The notes under the pieces: model-generated
Databases searched by the model: none
Told to the model about the DNA's origin: nothing
What the model saw: the letters and a program-made list of their open reading frames with translations, nothing else
Position numbers and translations under genes: made by a program
Assembly (NCBI RefSeq): GCF_027497195.1
Contig: NZ_CP114905.1
Location: 4,971,001-5,035,000, forward strand
Origin: Streptomyces sp. WMMC500
Lineage (GTDB): Bacteria; Actinomycetota; Actinomycetes; Streptomycetales; Streptomycetaceae
Direction: 5' to 3'
DNA length: 64,000 bases
Shown here: positions 1 through 8,661 of the stretch, in pieces
Numbering within the stretch: the stretch's first letter is position 1
Layout of the letters: every line of letters begins with the position of its first letter

Positions 1-13
1 CATCGTGTGTACG

Positions 14-577
14 GTGAGTGACGACGACGCACCTGAGCGGTGGACCGAAGCCACCGTCTACCCCGACATGTGGGCGGACCCCGACAAGGACCCCCGGAAC
101 AACGACTCCAGCCCCGAAGGCGAGTTGGCCACACTGCAGGACTTCCTGGTCAACTACCGGCTCACGCTGCGGATGAAGTGCGACGGGTTGACCGCGGAGC
201 AGATGGCCCGCCGGTCCGTACCGCCCTCGACCATGTCGCTGCTCGGGCTCATACGCCACCTCGCCGAAGTGGAGCGGGACTGGCGCAACTGGGTCGTGCC
301 GGAGAACCCCGCCCCCAAGATCTACGGCGAGCGCGACGCCGACTTCCACGGCGCCGCCGCCGACCAGGCGCTCGTCGACGCCGCCTTCGACGACCTCGCC
401 CGCGAACAGGCCGCCTGCGACGCGGTGCTGGACGAATACACCGACCTGGCCGCCAGGCTGCCCAAGGACGGCACATCGCTGCGCGAACTCTGGGTACACC
501 GGGTGGAGGAGTACGCGCGGCACTGCGGCCACGCGGACCTGCTGCGCGAGTGCGTCGACGGCCGGGTGGGTCAGTAG
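14..577 (+). CDS. DinB-like / DUF664 family protein
   Basis: This is a soluble protein of about 187 aa. The segment LGLIRHLAEVERDWRNWV followed by a C-terminal HRVEEYARHCGHADLLRE is the pattern of the DinB/DUF664 four-helix bundle, a fold shared with mycothiol-dependent enzymes, in which three histidines bind a metal. The candidate metal ligands are His in RHLAEVE, His in WVHRVEEYARHCGH and the last His of that motif. The substrate is unknown. The frame is open to the left edge of the window; a GTG at 5 and a GTG at 14 are both possible starts, and upstream sequence is needed to choose. It is followed by three copies of a 9-bp repeat. Confidence 0.75.
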   Translation: MSDDDAPERWTEATVYPDMWADPDKDPRNNDSSPEGELATLQDFLVNYRLTLRMKCDGLTAEQMARRSVPPSTMSLLGLIRHLAEVERDWRNWVVPENPAPKIYGERDADFHGAAADQALVDAAFDDLAREQAACDAVLDEYTDLAARLPKDGTSLRELWVHRVEEYARHCGHADLLRECVDGRVGQ

Positions 578-582
578 CGTCA

Positions 583-614
583 CGCAGTAACAGGCGCGCA
601 GTAACCGCAGTAAC
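583..614 (+). repeat. three copies of a 9-bp direct repeat
   Basis: The 9-mer CGCAGTAAC occurs at 583-591, 597-605 and 606-614, between the DinB-like gene and the sigma-factor gene. It could be an operator for the downstream sigma/anti-sigma cluster or a chance duplication. No clear -35/-10 pair was found inside it. Confidence 0.45.
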
Positions 615-709
615 TGAAGGCGCGTGGCCGGGGCGAGGCAACCCGGCGCGGACCTCATCGCGTTCGACGAGTGTGCGACGTGAAGTGGGGACCGGATGGC
701 AGGCGCAGG

Positions 710-1249
710 ATGCTGAGGCGGGGCGCGGCGCAGCCGCCGGGGTTCGAGGAGTTCGTGGCGGCCCGGGGGCCGCGGCTGCTCCGCGTGGCCTGGCTGCTCA
801 CCGGGGACGCCCAGCTCGCCGAGGACCTGCTGCAGACCGTGCTGGCCAAGGTGTGGCCGAAGTGGGAGCAGATAGCGGACGGCAGCCCGGAGGCGTACGT
901 CCGTACGGCCATGGTGCACACCAACATCTCCTGGTGGCGACGCCACTGGTGGGGCGAGGTGCCGCACGGCGAAGTGCCCGACACGGCCGCGCCGTCCGAC
1001 GCGTTCGCACAGGTGGATCTGGAACAGGCGCTCGCCGGCGCGATACGGCGCCTCCCGCCGCGACAGCGCGCGGTGGTCGTCCTGCGCTTCTTCGAGGATC
1101 TGAGCGTCGAGGACACCGCGGCGACCCTCGGCTGCGCGCCGGGCACGGTCAAGAGCCAGTCCGCCAAGGCGCTGCGCACGCTGCGCGGGCTGCTGCCCGC
1201 GGCCGAACTGGTGGAGGGCGGTGAGCCGGGTGGCCGGGAACGCGGCTGA
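710..1249 (+). CDS. SigE-family ECF RNA polymerase sigma factor
   Basis: An extracytoplasmic-function sigma factor of about 179 aa from the ATG at 710, or 192 aa from a GTG at 671. The ATG is preferred because a purine-rich AGGCGCAGG precedes it. Sigma region 2 is seen in FEEFVAARGPRLLRVAWLL followed by AEDLLQTVLAKVWPKW. Region 4 is seen in LPPRQRAVVVLRFFEDLS followed by the helix-turn-helix CAPGTVKSQSAKAL. The short region 2 and WxxxxR-type linker fit the SigE subfamily, common in multiple copies in Streptomyces. It overlaps the next gene by 29 bp, the usual layout of a sigma factor with its membrane anti-sigma partner. Confidence 0.9.
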   Translation: MLRRGAAQPPGFEEFVAARGPRLLRVAWLLTGDAQLAEDLLQTVLAKVWPKWEQIADGSPEAYVRTAMVHTNISWWRRHWWGEVPHGEVPDTAAPSDAFAQVDLEQALAGAIRRLPPRQRAVVVLRFFEDLSVEDTAATLGCAPGTVKSQSAKALRTLRGLLPAAELVEGGEPGGRERG

Positions 1250-2060
1250 GCGGGCGGGGTCGTCGGGCTCCTGGGGGTCGGCGGGGCCCTCGGGGCACTC
1301 GGGGTCCTCGGGCGCGGCGTCCGTCGAGGAAGAGCGCGCGCTGCGCGCACTGCTGGAGCGGGCCGTACCGCGGCAGCCCGCACCCGCCGAGCGAATGGAG
1401 CGGATACGAGGACGGGTGCTGCGGCGCCGCCGCCGGCGGCGCGGGGTGTGGGGGGCGACCGTGACGGCCGCGGCCGTCGGCATGCTGCTAACGCAGGTGC
1501 TCCCCGCCGACGACCCCGCGCCCCGGCACGCGTCCCCGGCCGCCGGGACCGGGACGGCGGAGCAGCGGGAGGCCGAAACCAGGTTGCCGGAGCTGTCCGA
1601 CCTCACGCTGCAGGTGCCCGCGGGCTGGAGCAGCCGCACGGTGCGTACGGACTCGCCGAAGGGCGAGTACGTCGGCTACGTCGCGAGCCTGGCGCTGCGC
1701 CCTTCCCCCGAGCCCTGCCCCACCGGCGCGGACGGCACCTGCACCACGCCGCCGCGGCAACTGCCCCGCCGCGGCACGCTGATCACGCTGCAACTGCTCT
1801 ACGGGCCGGAGAAGTCCGCCCCCGGTCTGCGGGCGCGTGAGGTGGGCAAGGCGTGCGTCGTCGCGGGCGGCACCGAGGAACTGTGGGCCGTGCGCCGCCC
1901 GGCGGGCGCGGCGGAGGGGGTGTGGGTGCTGGCCACGGTCTGCCTCGCCACGCCGGCGACCGGAGACGTAGCCGAGGCCCGGACCGTACTCGGCTCGATG
2001 CGCTTCGACCCCGCGGCCCAGCCCACCCATCCCCGCCAGCCCCAGCGAAGCGAGCGCTGA
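1221..2060 (+). CDS. putative membrane-anchored anti-sigma factor
   Basis: A protein of 279 aa: a Ser/Gly-rich N-terminus, a charged cytosolic segment with an Arg-rich stretch (about residues 65-75), a single transmembrane helix (about 76-96, WGATVTAAAVGMLLTQVL) and a C-terminal domain predicted to be extracytoplasmic. No clear HxxxCxxC zinc anti-sigma motif was found, so the assignment rests on position, overlap with the ECF sigma gene and topology. Its last base overlaps the ATG of the L,D-transpeptidase gene (TGATG), so all three genes are probably co-translated. Overall an anti-sigma or sensor role is inferred. Confidence 0.6.
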   Translation: MSRVAGNAAERAGSSGSWGSAGPSGHSGSSGAASVEEERALRALLERAVPRQPAPAERMERIRGRVLRRRRRRRGVWGATVTAAAVGMLLTQVLPADDPAPRHASPAAGTGTAEQREAETRLPELSDLTLQVPAGWSSRTVRTDSPKGEYVGYVASLALRPSPEPCPTGADGTCTTPPRQLPRRGTLITLQLLYGPEKSAPGLRAREVGKACVVAGGTEELWAVRRPAGAAEGVWVLATVCLATPATGDVAEARTVLGSMRFDPAAQPTHPRQPQRSER

Positions 2061-2800
2061 TGCTGAGCCGCCGCCACCTGCTGTACGCGGCCGGGCTCCC
2101 CGTGCTCGCGGCGACGGGCTGCACGCCCGCGGACCCGCCCCGTACGGGGAACGACGCGCCGCCGACACCCGCACCGACCCGTTCGCCCGTCACCGCGGCC
2201 CCCGCGCGCCTGCCGCGGGAGATACCCGGGCTGGGCCCGCGCATCCGCGCCCGCGTCCCCGCCGACGCCCGCCAGGCCCTCGTCGTCACCGGCACCTCCC
2301 GCCGCTCGTCCGCCTCCACCGCCGTGCTCTACGAACGCGGCCCCGACGGCTGGCGCGGCGGCCCACCCTGGCCCGCCCACAACGCCCTCCGCGGCTGGAC
2401 CCACCACCACACCGCCGGCGACCTCCGCACCCCGACCGGCGTCTACGGCCTCAGCGACGCCGGCGGTCTCGACCCCGACCCGGGCACGAGGCTCCCGTAC
2501 GACCACGGCCCCGCCTTCACCGCCACCGGCCGCGGCTACGAGGGCGAGCCCCTCGCCGGCTCCTTCGACTACGTCGTGGCGATCGACTACAACCGCAAGC
2601 CCGGCACCACCCCGCTCGACTGGACCCGCCCCCTCGGCGACGCCCGCGGCGGCGGCATCTGGGTCCACGTCGACCACGACGGCCCGACGAGCGGCTGCGT
2701 TTCCCTGGCCAAGCCCCACATGCGCACGCTGCTGCGGAGCCTGGACCCGCGCAAGCACCCGGTGACGGTGATGGGCCCGGAGGACTGGCTCGCCCGCTGA
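2060..2800 (+). CDS. lipoprotein L,D-transpeptidase (YkuD domain)
   Basis: A peptidoglycan 3-3 cross-linking enzyme of 246 aa acting outside the membrane. A lipoprotein signal with lipobox LAATGC ends near residue 21, and a Pro/Thr-rich linker follows. The YkuD catalytic motif is visible near the C-terminus as HVDHDGPTSGCVSL, with the conserved His and the nucleophilic Cys in SGCVSL. The ATG at 2060 overlaps the TGA of the upstream gene. The frame is open further upstream, but the signal peptide fixes the start. Its place behind an ECF sigma / anti-sigma pair suggests a cell-envelope stress operon. Confidence 0.85.
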   Translation: MLSRRHLLYAAGLPVLAATGCTPADPPRTGNDAPPTPAPTRSPVTAAPARLPREIPGLGPRIRARVPADARQALVVTGTSRRSSASTAVLYERGPDGWRGGPPWPAHNALRGWTHHHTAGDLRTPTGVYGLSDAGGLDPDPGTRLPYDHGPAFTATGRGYEGEPLAGSFDYVVAIDYNRKPGTTPLDWTRPLGDARGGGIWVHVDHDGPTSGCVSLAKPHMRTLLRSLDPRKHPVTVMGPEDWLAR

Positions 2801-2894
2801 CCGGGGCGGTGCCCCGGCCCGGACTCCGATGTCGGTGGCCCGCGTTACTCTTCGGAGTCGTACGGACTCGCTACGGCGCAGGGGGAGGGGTGTG

Positions 2895-5150
2895 ATGACG
2901 GATCCGGTGTCGCTGGCCGCGATCTCCGGCGTGCTCGGCGCGATCGGCATGGGGATGGCCAACGAGGTGGGCAGGGCCGCGTGGGAGACCACCGGGGCGC
3001 TGGTGCGCAGGGCGGCGGGGCGGGAGGTGCCGGCGCCGCGGCGGTCCGCGGAGGTGGCGCGGGTGGCGGCGCTGCTGCGGGAGGGAGCCGAGCGCGATCC
3101 CGAACTCGCCCGGATGTGGGAGCGGTTCGCCTCGACTCTCCCCACAGGGCCCGGCCTCGGCTCCGTGGGTACGCCCCGGCTGCCCGCCGCGACGCGGCAC
3201 TTCACCGACCGCCGCCCCGCGTTACGGCTGCTGGACCGCGAGGCGGACCGCAGGTTCGACGGCCGCCCGCGGGTGGCGCTGCTGTACGGGCCGGAGGGCA
3301 TCGGGACCACCGCCACCGCGCTTCACTGGGGCAGCCGGCGCGCCGAAGACTTCCCCGACGGGCAGGTGCACGCCGACCTCCACGGCTGGTCGTCGCGGAG
3401 CGCCCGCGGCCCCGGCGTGGTCGCCGGCCGCCTGCTGCGGGATCTGGGGCTGCCCGCGGAGGCGACTCCGCACGCGGCGGACGAGCGGCTCGACCTGTGG
3501 CGGCGGCTCGTCGCCGACCTGCGGCTGCTGGTCGTGCTGGACCACACCTACTCCGCGGCTCAGGTGCGTCCCCTGCTGACCTCCGCTCCCGGGGTGTGCA
3601 CGCTCGTGACGGCACGCCATCCGCTGCCGGGGCTGGACGCCGTGCCCGTGGCGCTGGGACCGCTGGCGGCCAGGGACGCCCGGCGGCTGCTTTCGCACTT
3701 CGCCGGGACGGAGGCCGTGGCCGCGGCGCCGGAGGTGGCGAAGGACCTGCTGGTGCGCTGCGCGGGGTCGCCCTACGCGCTGCGTACGGCGGCTCCGTTG
3801 CTGACGGCGCACGGCGGCGCGGGGCCGGGTGGGACGGCAGCGGACGGCACGGGGGCGGGCGCTGCGGGCGCCGCCGAACCCGTCGCCGCCCTGACCGAGT
3901 CCGCCTACCGCGCGCTCGACACCGACGCCGCCCGGCTGTACCGGCTGCTGGCTTTACGGGACTGGCCCCACGTCGACGCCAGGACCGCCGCATGGGCGAC
4001 GCAGCAGGACCCGGACCCCGACCCGGATCCTGACCGGGCCCCCGCCCTTGACACGGATCCCGTCCCCGACCCGGGTCCCGTCCCCGACCTGGATCCCGGC
4101 CCCGGCCCCGCGCCCGCCGCGGCCCTCCTCGGCCTGCTTGCCGACCGAGGCCTGCTGGAGCCCGTGGGCCCGGGCTCCGACCGGTACCGCTTCCGGCCCG
4201 CCGTGCGCCGCCACGCCGAGCTGCTGGCCCGGCACGAGGACGGCCCGCGGGCGTGCGCCGAGTCAATCTCCCGTGTCGTACGCGGCTACGCCGGGCTCGC
4301 CGAGGACGCCGCCCGCCAGGCGCTGCCGGAGAGTTGGCGCGTACCGCAGCCGTCGAGGCCCGGCCCGCCCGTGAGCAAGGCCGAGGCCCTCGGCGTCCTC
4401 GTGCGGGAAGCGGCGAACCTCTCCGAGGCCGTGCAGGCCGCCGCGGACGCCGGCGACCGGGCCGCCGCCGTGCGCCTCGGGCGCTCCCTCTGGCCGCTGC
4501 AGCTCAAGGCCGGCCGGCACGCCGAGGCCGTGCCCGCGCTCCGCACGGTCATACGCCTCCTCGCAGCGGACCCCCGCCCGTCCGCCGCCGACCTCCGCGA
4601 CCGCGCGGCCCTGCGCTTCCAACTGGCCATGAGCCTCACGGAGCTGGGCGAGCACGGGGAGGCCGAGACCGCGTTCCGGGCCGCGGCCGAGGACGAGCGG
4701 GCGGCCGGCCACATACGCGGGCGCGCCTCGGTGGCCGAGGCGCTGGGCCTGCTGCGGCTGCGGCAGTGGGAGTGGCCGGAGGCGCTGGCCTTCTTCGACG
4801 AGGCGCAGGCGCTGTACGGGACGATCGCCCCCGGCACCGAAGGGCACGCCGACCTGCCCCGCGCCCTGCCGCTGCTCCAGCGCCACCGTGGGCGCGCGCT
4901 GCGCGGCGCGGGCCGCTTCGAGGAGGCGGGCGCCCTGCTGCGTACGGCCGTGGCGTCCTTCGAGGACATCGGGGACGACTACAACCGCGCACGCGCCCTG
5001 ACCGACCTCGCCGAGACCCACGTCCTCGCCGCCGCACCCGCCGAGGCGCTGCCGCTGGTCGAGGAAGCCATCGCCCTGCTGGATGCGCAGAGGGCGGAGT
5101 ATCCGCTGGCCTACGCGCGGTCCGTACGGGCGCGCTGCGTCACGCCCTGA
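2895..5150 (+). CDS. NB-ARC-like / TPR protein with degenerate P-loop
   Basis: A protein of about 751 aa, probably starting at ATG 2895 (GTG 2892 is possible) behind GGGGGAGGGG. The layout is a short N-terminal region, an NB-ARC-like nucleotide-binding domain (about residues 95-340), a winged-helix region and C-terminal tetratricopeptide repeats (about 480-750). The P-loop reads GPEGIGTTAT, so the Walker A lysine is replaced by threonine, and Walker B reads LLVVLDH. ATP hydrolysis is therefore doubtful. Residues about 371-407 form a low-complexity Asp-Pro run (PDPDPD and variants). Such proteins act as STAND-type regulators or scaffolds. The 3' end overlaps the convergent next gene by 11 bp. 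Confidence 0.75.
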   Translation: MTDPVSLAAISGVLGAIGMGMANEVGRAAWETTGALVRRAAGREVPAPRRSAEVARVAALLREGAERDPELARMWERFASTLPTGPGLGSVGTPRLPAATRHFTDRRPALRLLDREADRRFDGRPRVALLYGPEGIGTTATALHWGSRRAEDFPDGQVHADLHGWSSRSARGPGVVAGRLLRDLGLPAEATPHAADERLDLWRRLVADLRLLVVLDHTYSAAQVRPLLTSAPGVCTLVTARHPLPGLDAVPVALGPLAARDARRLLSHFAGTEAVAAAPEVAKDLLVRCAGSPYALRTAAPLLTAHGGAGPGGTAADGTGAGAAGAAEPVAALTESAYRALDTDAARLYRLLALRDWPHVDARTAAWATQQDPDPDPDPDRAPALDTDPVPDPGPVPDLDPGPGPAPAAALLGLLADRGLLEPVGPGSDRYRFRPAVRRHAELLARHEDGPRACAESISRVVRGYAGLAEDAARQALPESWRVPQPSRPGPPVSKAEALGVLVREAANLSEAVQAAADAGDRAAAVRLGRSLWPLQLKAGRHAEAVPALRTVIRLLAADPRPSAADLRDRAALRFQLAMSLTELGEHGEAETAFRAAAEDERAAGHIRGRASVAEALGLLRLRQWEWPEALAFFDEAQALYGTIAPGTEGHADLPRALPLLQRHRGRALRGAGRFEEAGALLRTAVASFEDIGDDYNRARALTDLAETHVLAAAPAEALPLVEEAIALLDAQRAEYPLAYARSVRARCVTP

Positions 5151-6940
5151 GCCGGGTGACGGTCACGCGGTGCTCGCTCGCGCCGGTACGGACCAGCAGG
5201 CCGTGCTCGGCGAGGCCGGCCGCGCTCCGCCCCGCCGCCAGCCAGGCGTGCAGGGCGGAGGCGTACGCCGCGGGGTCGGCGTCGGCCGCCCCCGGCGCGG
5301 CGGTGAGCACGAGCGTGTCGCCGGCGCGGGTGCGGACCGTGCAGTCGCCGGGGCCGGTGACGTACGCGGCCAGGGCACAGTGCGCATACCGCTCCAGGGT
5401 CTCCGCGCACCAGGCGGCGGGTGGGCCGAAGCGCCGGTCGTCGGGTGCGCCGTGGCGGAGGATCACGTCGGCCAGGTCGAGGCGGCCGGGGTCGCGGGTG
5501 TCCTCGGGTACGGCGGTGTGCACGGCGCCGTCGCCGCCGGGCTCGTACGCCGGATCGGCCCAGCGGCGCAGCACGACCTCGCCCGGATGCGCCCCGGCGG
5601 GCAGCCGGGTCAGTACGCGCATCGGCGCGCTGCGGTGGACCGGTTCGTACGCGGGCAGCGGCAGCGGTTCCAGCAGCGCAGGACGCTCGGGCTCGGGCAG
5701 TTCCATGAGCCCGTAGAACAGCTCGCGCAGTCGCCCGGCGGACGCGCCGGGCAGCGACGAGGTGTACCGCGCGGGCCCGGGCTGCGGACGGTGGGCGGCG
5801 AGCAGCGCGTCGAGCTGCGCGGGCAGCGGCGCGAACGGATCGAGTCGCGGCGAGTCGGTGAGGAAGCCGGCCAGCGGTGCGCGCGGATCGACGTGGTCGA
5901 CGGGAGCCGCAGCCAGCGCCACGGGTACGCCGAGAGCCGCGGCGTAATATGTCACGGCCCCGTGATCGCCGATCACCGCGTCCGCCGCGAGCAGCGCCTG
6001 CCGCCAGGCGCCCAGCGGATCGACGAGCGCCAGCCCGCCGCGCCGCGCCCCGTCGAGCCAGGCCCGCACCTGCCCCGGGCCGTGTCCCTGCCAGATGTTG
6101 GGGTGCAGGACGGCCGCCACCCGGTACTCGTCGGCGGGCAACTCGCCGGTCAGTCGCGGCAGCAGGGCCGGCAGCACGTCACCCGCGCCACCGTCGCCGA
6201 ACAGCCCCTCGGGGTTCCACGTGGCGGACACCACGACGAGCCGCTGCCCGTCGCGTACGCCGAACGCCCGCCGGAACCGGTCCCGGTGCCCGCGGGCGGC
6301 GAGCATCCGGTCGAAGCACGGGTCCCCGGCGAGGACCGCGGCCCCGGCGGCCTCGGGGCACGACTGCCGCAGGCGCGCCACCTGCTCGGGGTGGGAGAGC
6401 ACGAGGGCGTCGGCCACGGGCCGGCCGTCCTGCAGCAGCCACTCCGGTGCCAGCCCGAAGACGGGTGCCCGGCGTCCGGCGTCCGGCGACCGGCGACCGG
6501 CGACCGGCGACCGGCGACCTGAGCCTCTTAGTGTATCCAACGCCGTGAGACAAAACAGCCAACTTGCCCTGCAATGCGCCTATTTGGCCACCCAGGCTTG
6601 CCGAGACGGCCAGGTCGACGGGCGTACGGACCGCCTGCTCCCACGGCAGCACCGGCACCCCCACCGCCGCCAGCAGTTCGCCGACGCCTCCCTGGAACGG
6701 CGACGACCCCGTGCACGTCGCCAGCATCTGCACCCGCAGGTCGTCGTCGAAAAGCGGCATCACGTCGAGCAGCCGGGTGGCCGAGGTGACGTTGTGCACG
6801 ACGAACAGCACCCGCCGGCACCGCCCCCGGGAGGCCCACCGCCGAGCACCCTCCCCCACCGGAACCCGTACCCAGCCCTCCCGCGCCTCCGCCAATCCAA
6901 CCCCCACAGCCTCACCGCCGGCTCCGACGTGACCCGTCAC
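5140..6940 (-). pseudogene. glycosyltransferase-like gene split by 7-bp repeat frameshift (possibly phase-variable)
   Basis: Two reading frames encode one protein. The N-terminal part (start between 6940 and 6811) reads RVLFVVHNVTSATRLLDVMP and continues to VLSHGVGYTKRL. The C-terminal part resumes as FGLAPEWLLQDGRPVADALV and runs to 5140. The frames meet in seven tandem copies of a 7-bp unit at 6469-6517. By arithmetic, loss of one unit (or gain of two) restores a single frame. The C-terminal half contains ADAVIGDHGAVTYYAAALGVP, which resembles the nucleotide-sugar-binding segment of GT-B folds such as CDP-glycerol glycerophosphotransferases. I recall Streptomyces hypotheticals of this type, but the exact activity is unknown. 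It lies 22 bp or more behind the phosphotransferase gene. Confidence 0.7.
6469..6517 (+). repeat. heptanucleotide tandem repeat, 7 copies, intragenic
   Basis: On the plus strand there are two CCGGCGT units followed by five CCGGCGA units, all 7 bp and perfectly in register. Seven is not a multiple of three, so each unit gained or lost changes the reading frame. Three units (21 bp) encode the 7-residue repeat RSPVAGR on the minus strand. The repeat sits exactly where the glycosyltransferase-like coding frame breaks. Confidence 0.95.
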
Positions 6941-6961
6941 CCTAAACGGCGCGCGCGGCCG

Positions 6962-7948
6962 TCAGCGGCGGACGTGGCCGAAGAGGGCCATCGCCTCGTC
7001 GAGGCGGACGCGGGCCCAGTCGTACTGCTTGCTGTCGGTGTGCCCGCGGAAAACGGTCTCGATGACCATGATCAGCACCAGATAGAGGCAGTACAGGCGC
7101 CGGCGCACCTGCTGCGTCCCGGTCAGTTCCGGGTGGCCGTACCCGCGCATGAACGGCACCGCGTGGCCGAAGTCCGCCATCTGGGTGCCCGCGAAGCCGG
7201 ACTCGATCAACGGGTCGCCGAAGAAGGCGCGTTCGTGGTCGATGACGGCGGCGATCCTGCCGTCGCGGACCATGACGTTGCCGGCCCACAGATCCCATTC
7301 CACGAGGCGCGGCTCGGTCACCTCATCGAGGCTGCCGGCGTGTGCGGCCAGGGTCGCGCGGACGGTGTCGTAGTCCCATCCGAGGTCGACGCCCCGGCGT
7401 TCGCCGTCGGCGAGGACGTCCTCGACCATGCCGGTGAACACCCGCCGCCAGCTCGGGTCACCGGGGCCGGCCAGCGGGCCGAAGCCCTGCCCGCGCACGG
7501 AGTTGATCTCCCGGTTCGCGGCCCCGACCTGTTCCATCAGGGCGTCCCGCTCGGCGGCGGGGAGCTGCTTCGCGATGACGCCGAGGTTGTCGCCGTCGAT
7601 GTACGGCATGAAGAAGTAGTCGGCGTCGCACACTTCGCGGCTCCGGTCGGCGAAGTCGACGGCGGGCACCGGCACGGAGGTGTGCGTACGGAGGAGATCG
7701 AGGGTGCGCAGCTCGGTCGGCATGGCCTCGCGCTCGTACGTCATCACCTCCACCCGCGGCGGCGGCGCGACCTTCACCACGACCTCGGCGCCGTCCCGCA
7801 GCCGGATGCGGTACGCGACGTTGAACCAGCCGTTCCCCAGCTCGGCCGCCCACCCCTCCCCTTCGGGGATCCGGTCGGCCCCGTAGGCGCGCCCGATCAT
7901 GGCGCGCAGCGCGGTGGCGGACTGCCTGTTCTTGGTGATGCTCTCCAC
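6962..7948 (-). CDS. phosphotransferase family protein (APH/choline kinase fold)
   Basis: A protein of about 328 aa from the GTG at 7948, which has GAAGGGA six bases upstream; the longer frame has no such signal. The aminoglycoside-phosphotransferase fold is shown by VVVKVAPPPRVE (ATP-binding Lys region), the catalytic-loop equivalent LVEWDLWAGNVMV and the metal-binding IDHERAFFGDP. In classic APH enzymes the loop is HxDxxxxN; here the His position holds Glu while Asp and Asn remain. The substrate is unknown, and resistance should not be assumed. It follows the TetR gene on the same strand, and its stop lies 22 bp from the earliest start of the split glycosyltransferase-like gene. Confidence 0.8.
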   Translation of the reverse strand: MESITKNRQSATALRAMIGRAYGADRIPEGEGWAAELGNGWFNVAYRIRLRDGAEVVVKVAPPPRVEVMTYEREAMPTELRTLDLLRTHTSVPVPAVDFADRSREVCDADYFFMPYIDGDNLGVIAKQLPAAERDALMEQVGAANREINSVRGQGFGPLAGPGDPSWRRVFTGMVEDVLADGERRGVDLGWDYDTVRATLAAHAGSLDEVTEPRLVEWDLWAGNVMVRDGRIAAVIDHERAFFGDPLIESGFAGTQMADFGHAVPFMRGYGHPELTGTQQVRRRLYCLYLVLIMVIETVFRGHTDSKQYDWARVRLDEAMALFGHVRR

Positions 7949-8037
7949 ACCCGATCCCTTCGGTCGCCGGCGGCCTGTGCGTCGGACGGGACGTGCCCGG
8001 CGCACGGTTCGCGGTCACGTGAGCGCGCGGACGAGCC

Positions 8038-8571
8038 CTAGGCGGCGAGCAGCGCCTGCGCGATCTTCCGCGCCCGCCGGGCCGGGGCCGGGCTGCGCTC
8101 CCGCAGCGAGCTGACGAGCGCGCCGTCGAACAGCAGCAGTAGCTGCTCGGGCAGTTCGGCGCCGGGCGGTGCGCCGAGGAGCGCGCGCAGCTCCCGGATC
8201 ATGGCCTGCTTGTGCTCGACGGCGACCTTACGCGCGGGGTCGTCGGGATCCGCGATCTCGACCATGGTGTTGATCGAGGCGCAGCCGCGGAAGCCGGACG
8301 CCGCCATCCGGTCGGCGAGCCCGTCGAACATCGCCAGCGGGTCGCCGCCGGCGTCCTCGACGACCTGGCGCAGCCAGCTCCTGAGCTCCTCGTCGTAGCT
8401 GCGCAGCATGGTCGCGACCAGGTCGTCCTTGCTCGCGAAGTGGCGGTAGAACGACGCTCTGCCGACGCCGGACTCGCGCAGCAGCCGCTCCACGCCCACG
8501 GCGTGGATGCCCTCGGCGAAGAAGAGGTCTCTGGCCGCCTCGATCAGGCGCTCGCGGGCTCGTGTGGGCAT
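8038..8571 (-). CDS. TetR/AcrR family transcriptional repressor
   Basis: A protein of 177 aa from the ATG at 8571. The N-terminal helix-turn-helix is clear: ARERLIEAARDLFFAEGIHAVGVERLLRESGVGRASFYRHF. The C-terminal ligand domain is all-helical and not specific to a known drug. It is divergent from the MFS gene, and two near-identical palindromes (ACCGATCGGT core) lie in the 78-90 bp between them. It probably represses both its own gene and the exporter, with release by the exported compound. That is the usual behaviour of such pairs, not something shown here. Confidence 0.9.
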   Translation of the reverse strand: MPTRARERLIEAARDLFFAEGIHAVGVERLLRESGVGRASFYRHFASKDDLVATMLRSYDEELRSWLRQVVEDAGGDPLAMFDGLADRMAASGFRGCASINTMVEIADPDDPARKVAVEHKQAMIRELRALLGAPPGAELPEQLLLLFDGALVSSLRERSPAPARRARKIAQALLAA

Positions 8572-8601
8572 GCGGCGATGGTAACCCGGGATTGACGCCA
8601 T

Positions 8602-8648
8602 ACGGAACCGATCGGTACCGTCCTCAAAACGGAACCGATCGGTGCCGA
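8602..8648. promoter_or_regulatory. two TetR-type operators between tetR and MFS genes
   Basis: Two copies of CGGAACCGATCGGT with palindromic core ACCGATCGGT are centred at 8611/8612 and 8638/8639, 27 bp apart. The second overlaps the ATG at 8650. The placement between divergent TetR and MFS genes makes TetR binding the natural reading. Confidence 0.8.
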
Positions 8649-8661
8649 AATGAGGAGCGAC

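Noticed and set aside
1799..3316. Long minus-strand open frame
   Set aside because: It runs antisense to the anti-sigma, L,D-transpeptidase and NB-ARC genes, has no protein-like motif and reflects the GC bias. The same reasoning removed other long antisense frames (for example 19298-21271, 21299-23494, 27905-30811 and 34007-36577 on the minus strand).
4009..4116. Asp-Pro coding run as a slippage repeat
   Set aside because: The units vary too much at the DNA level to be a perfect tandem repeat, and the reading frame is intact.
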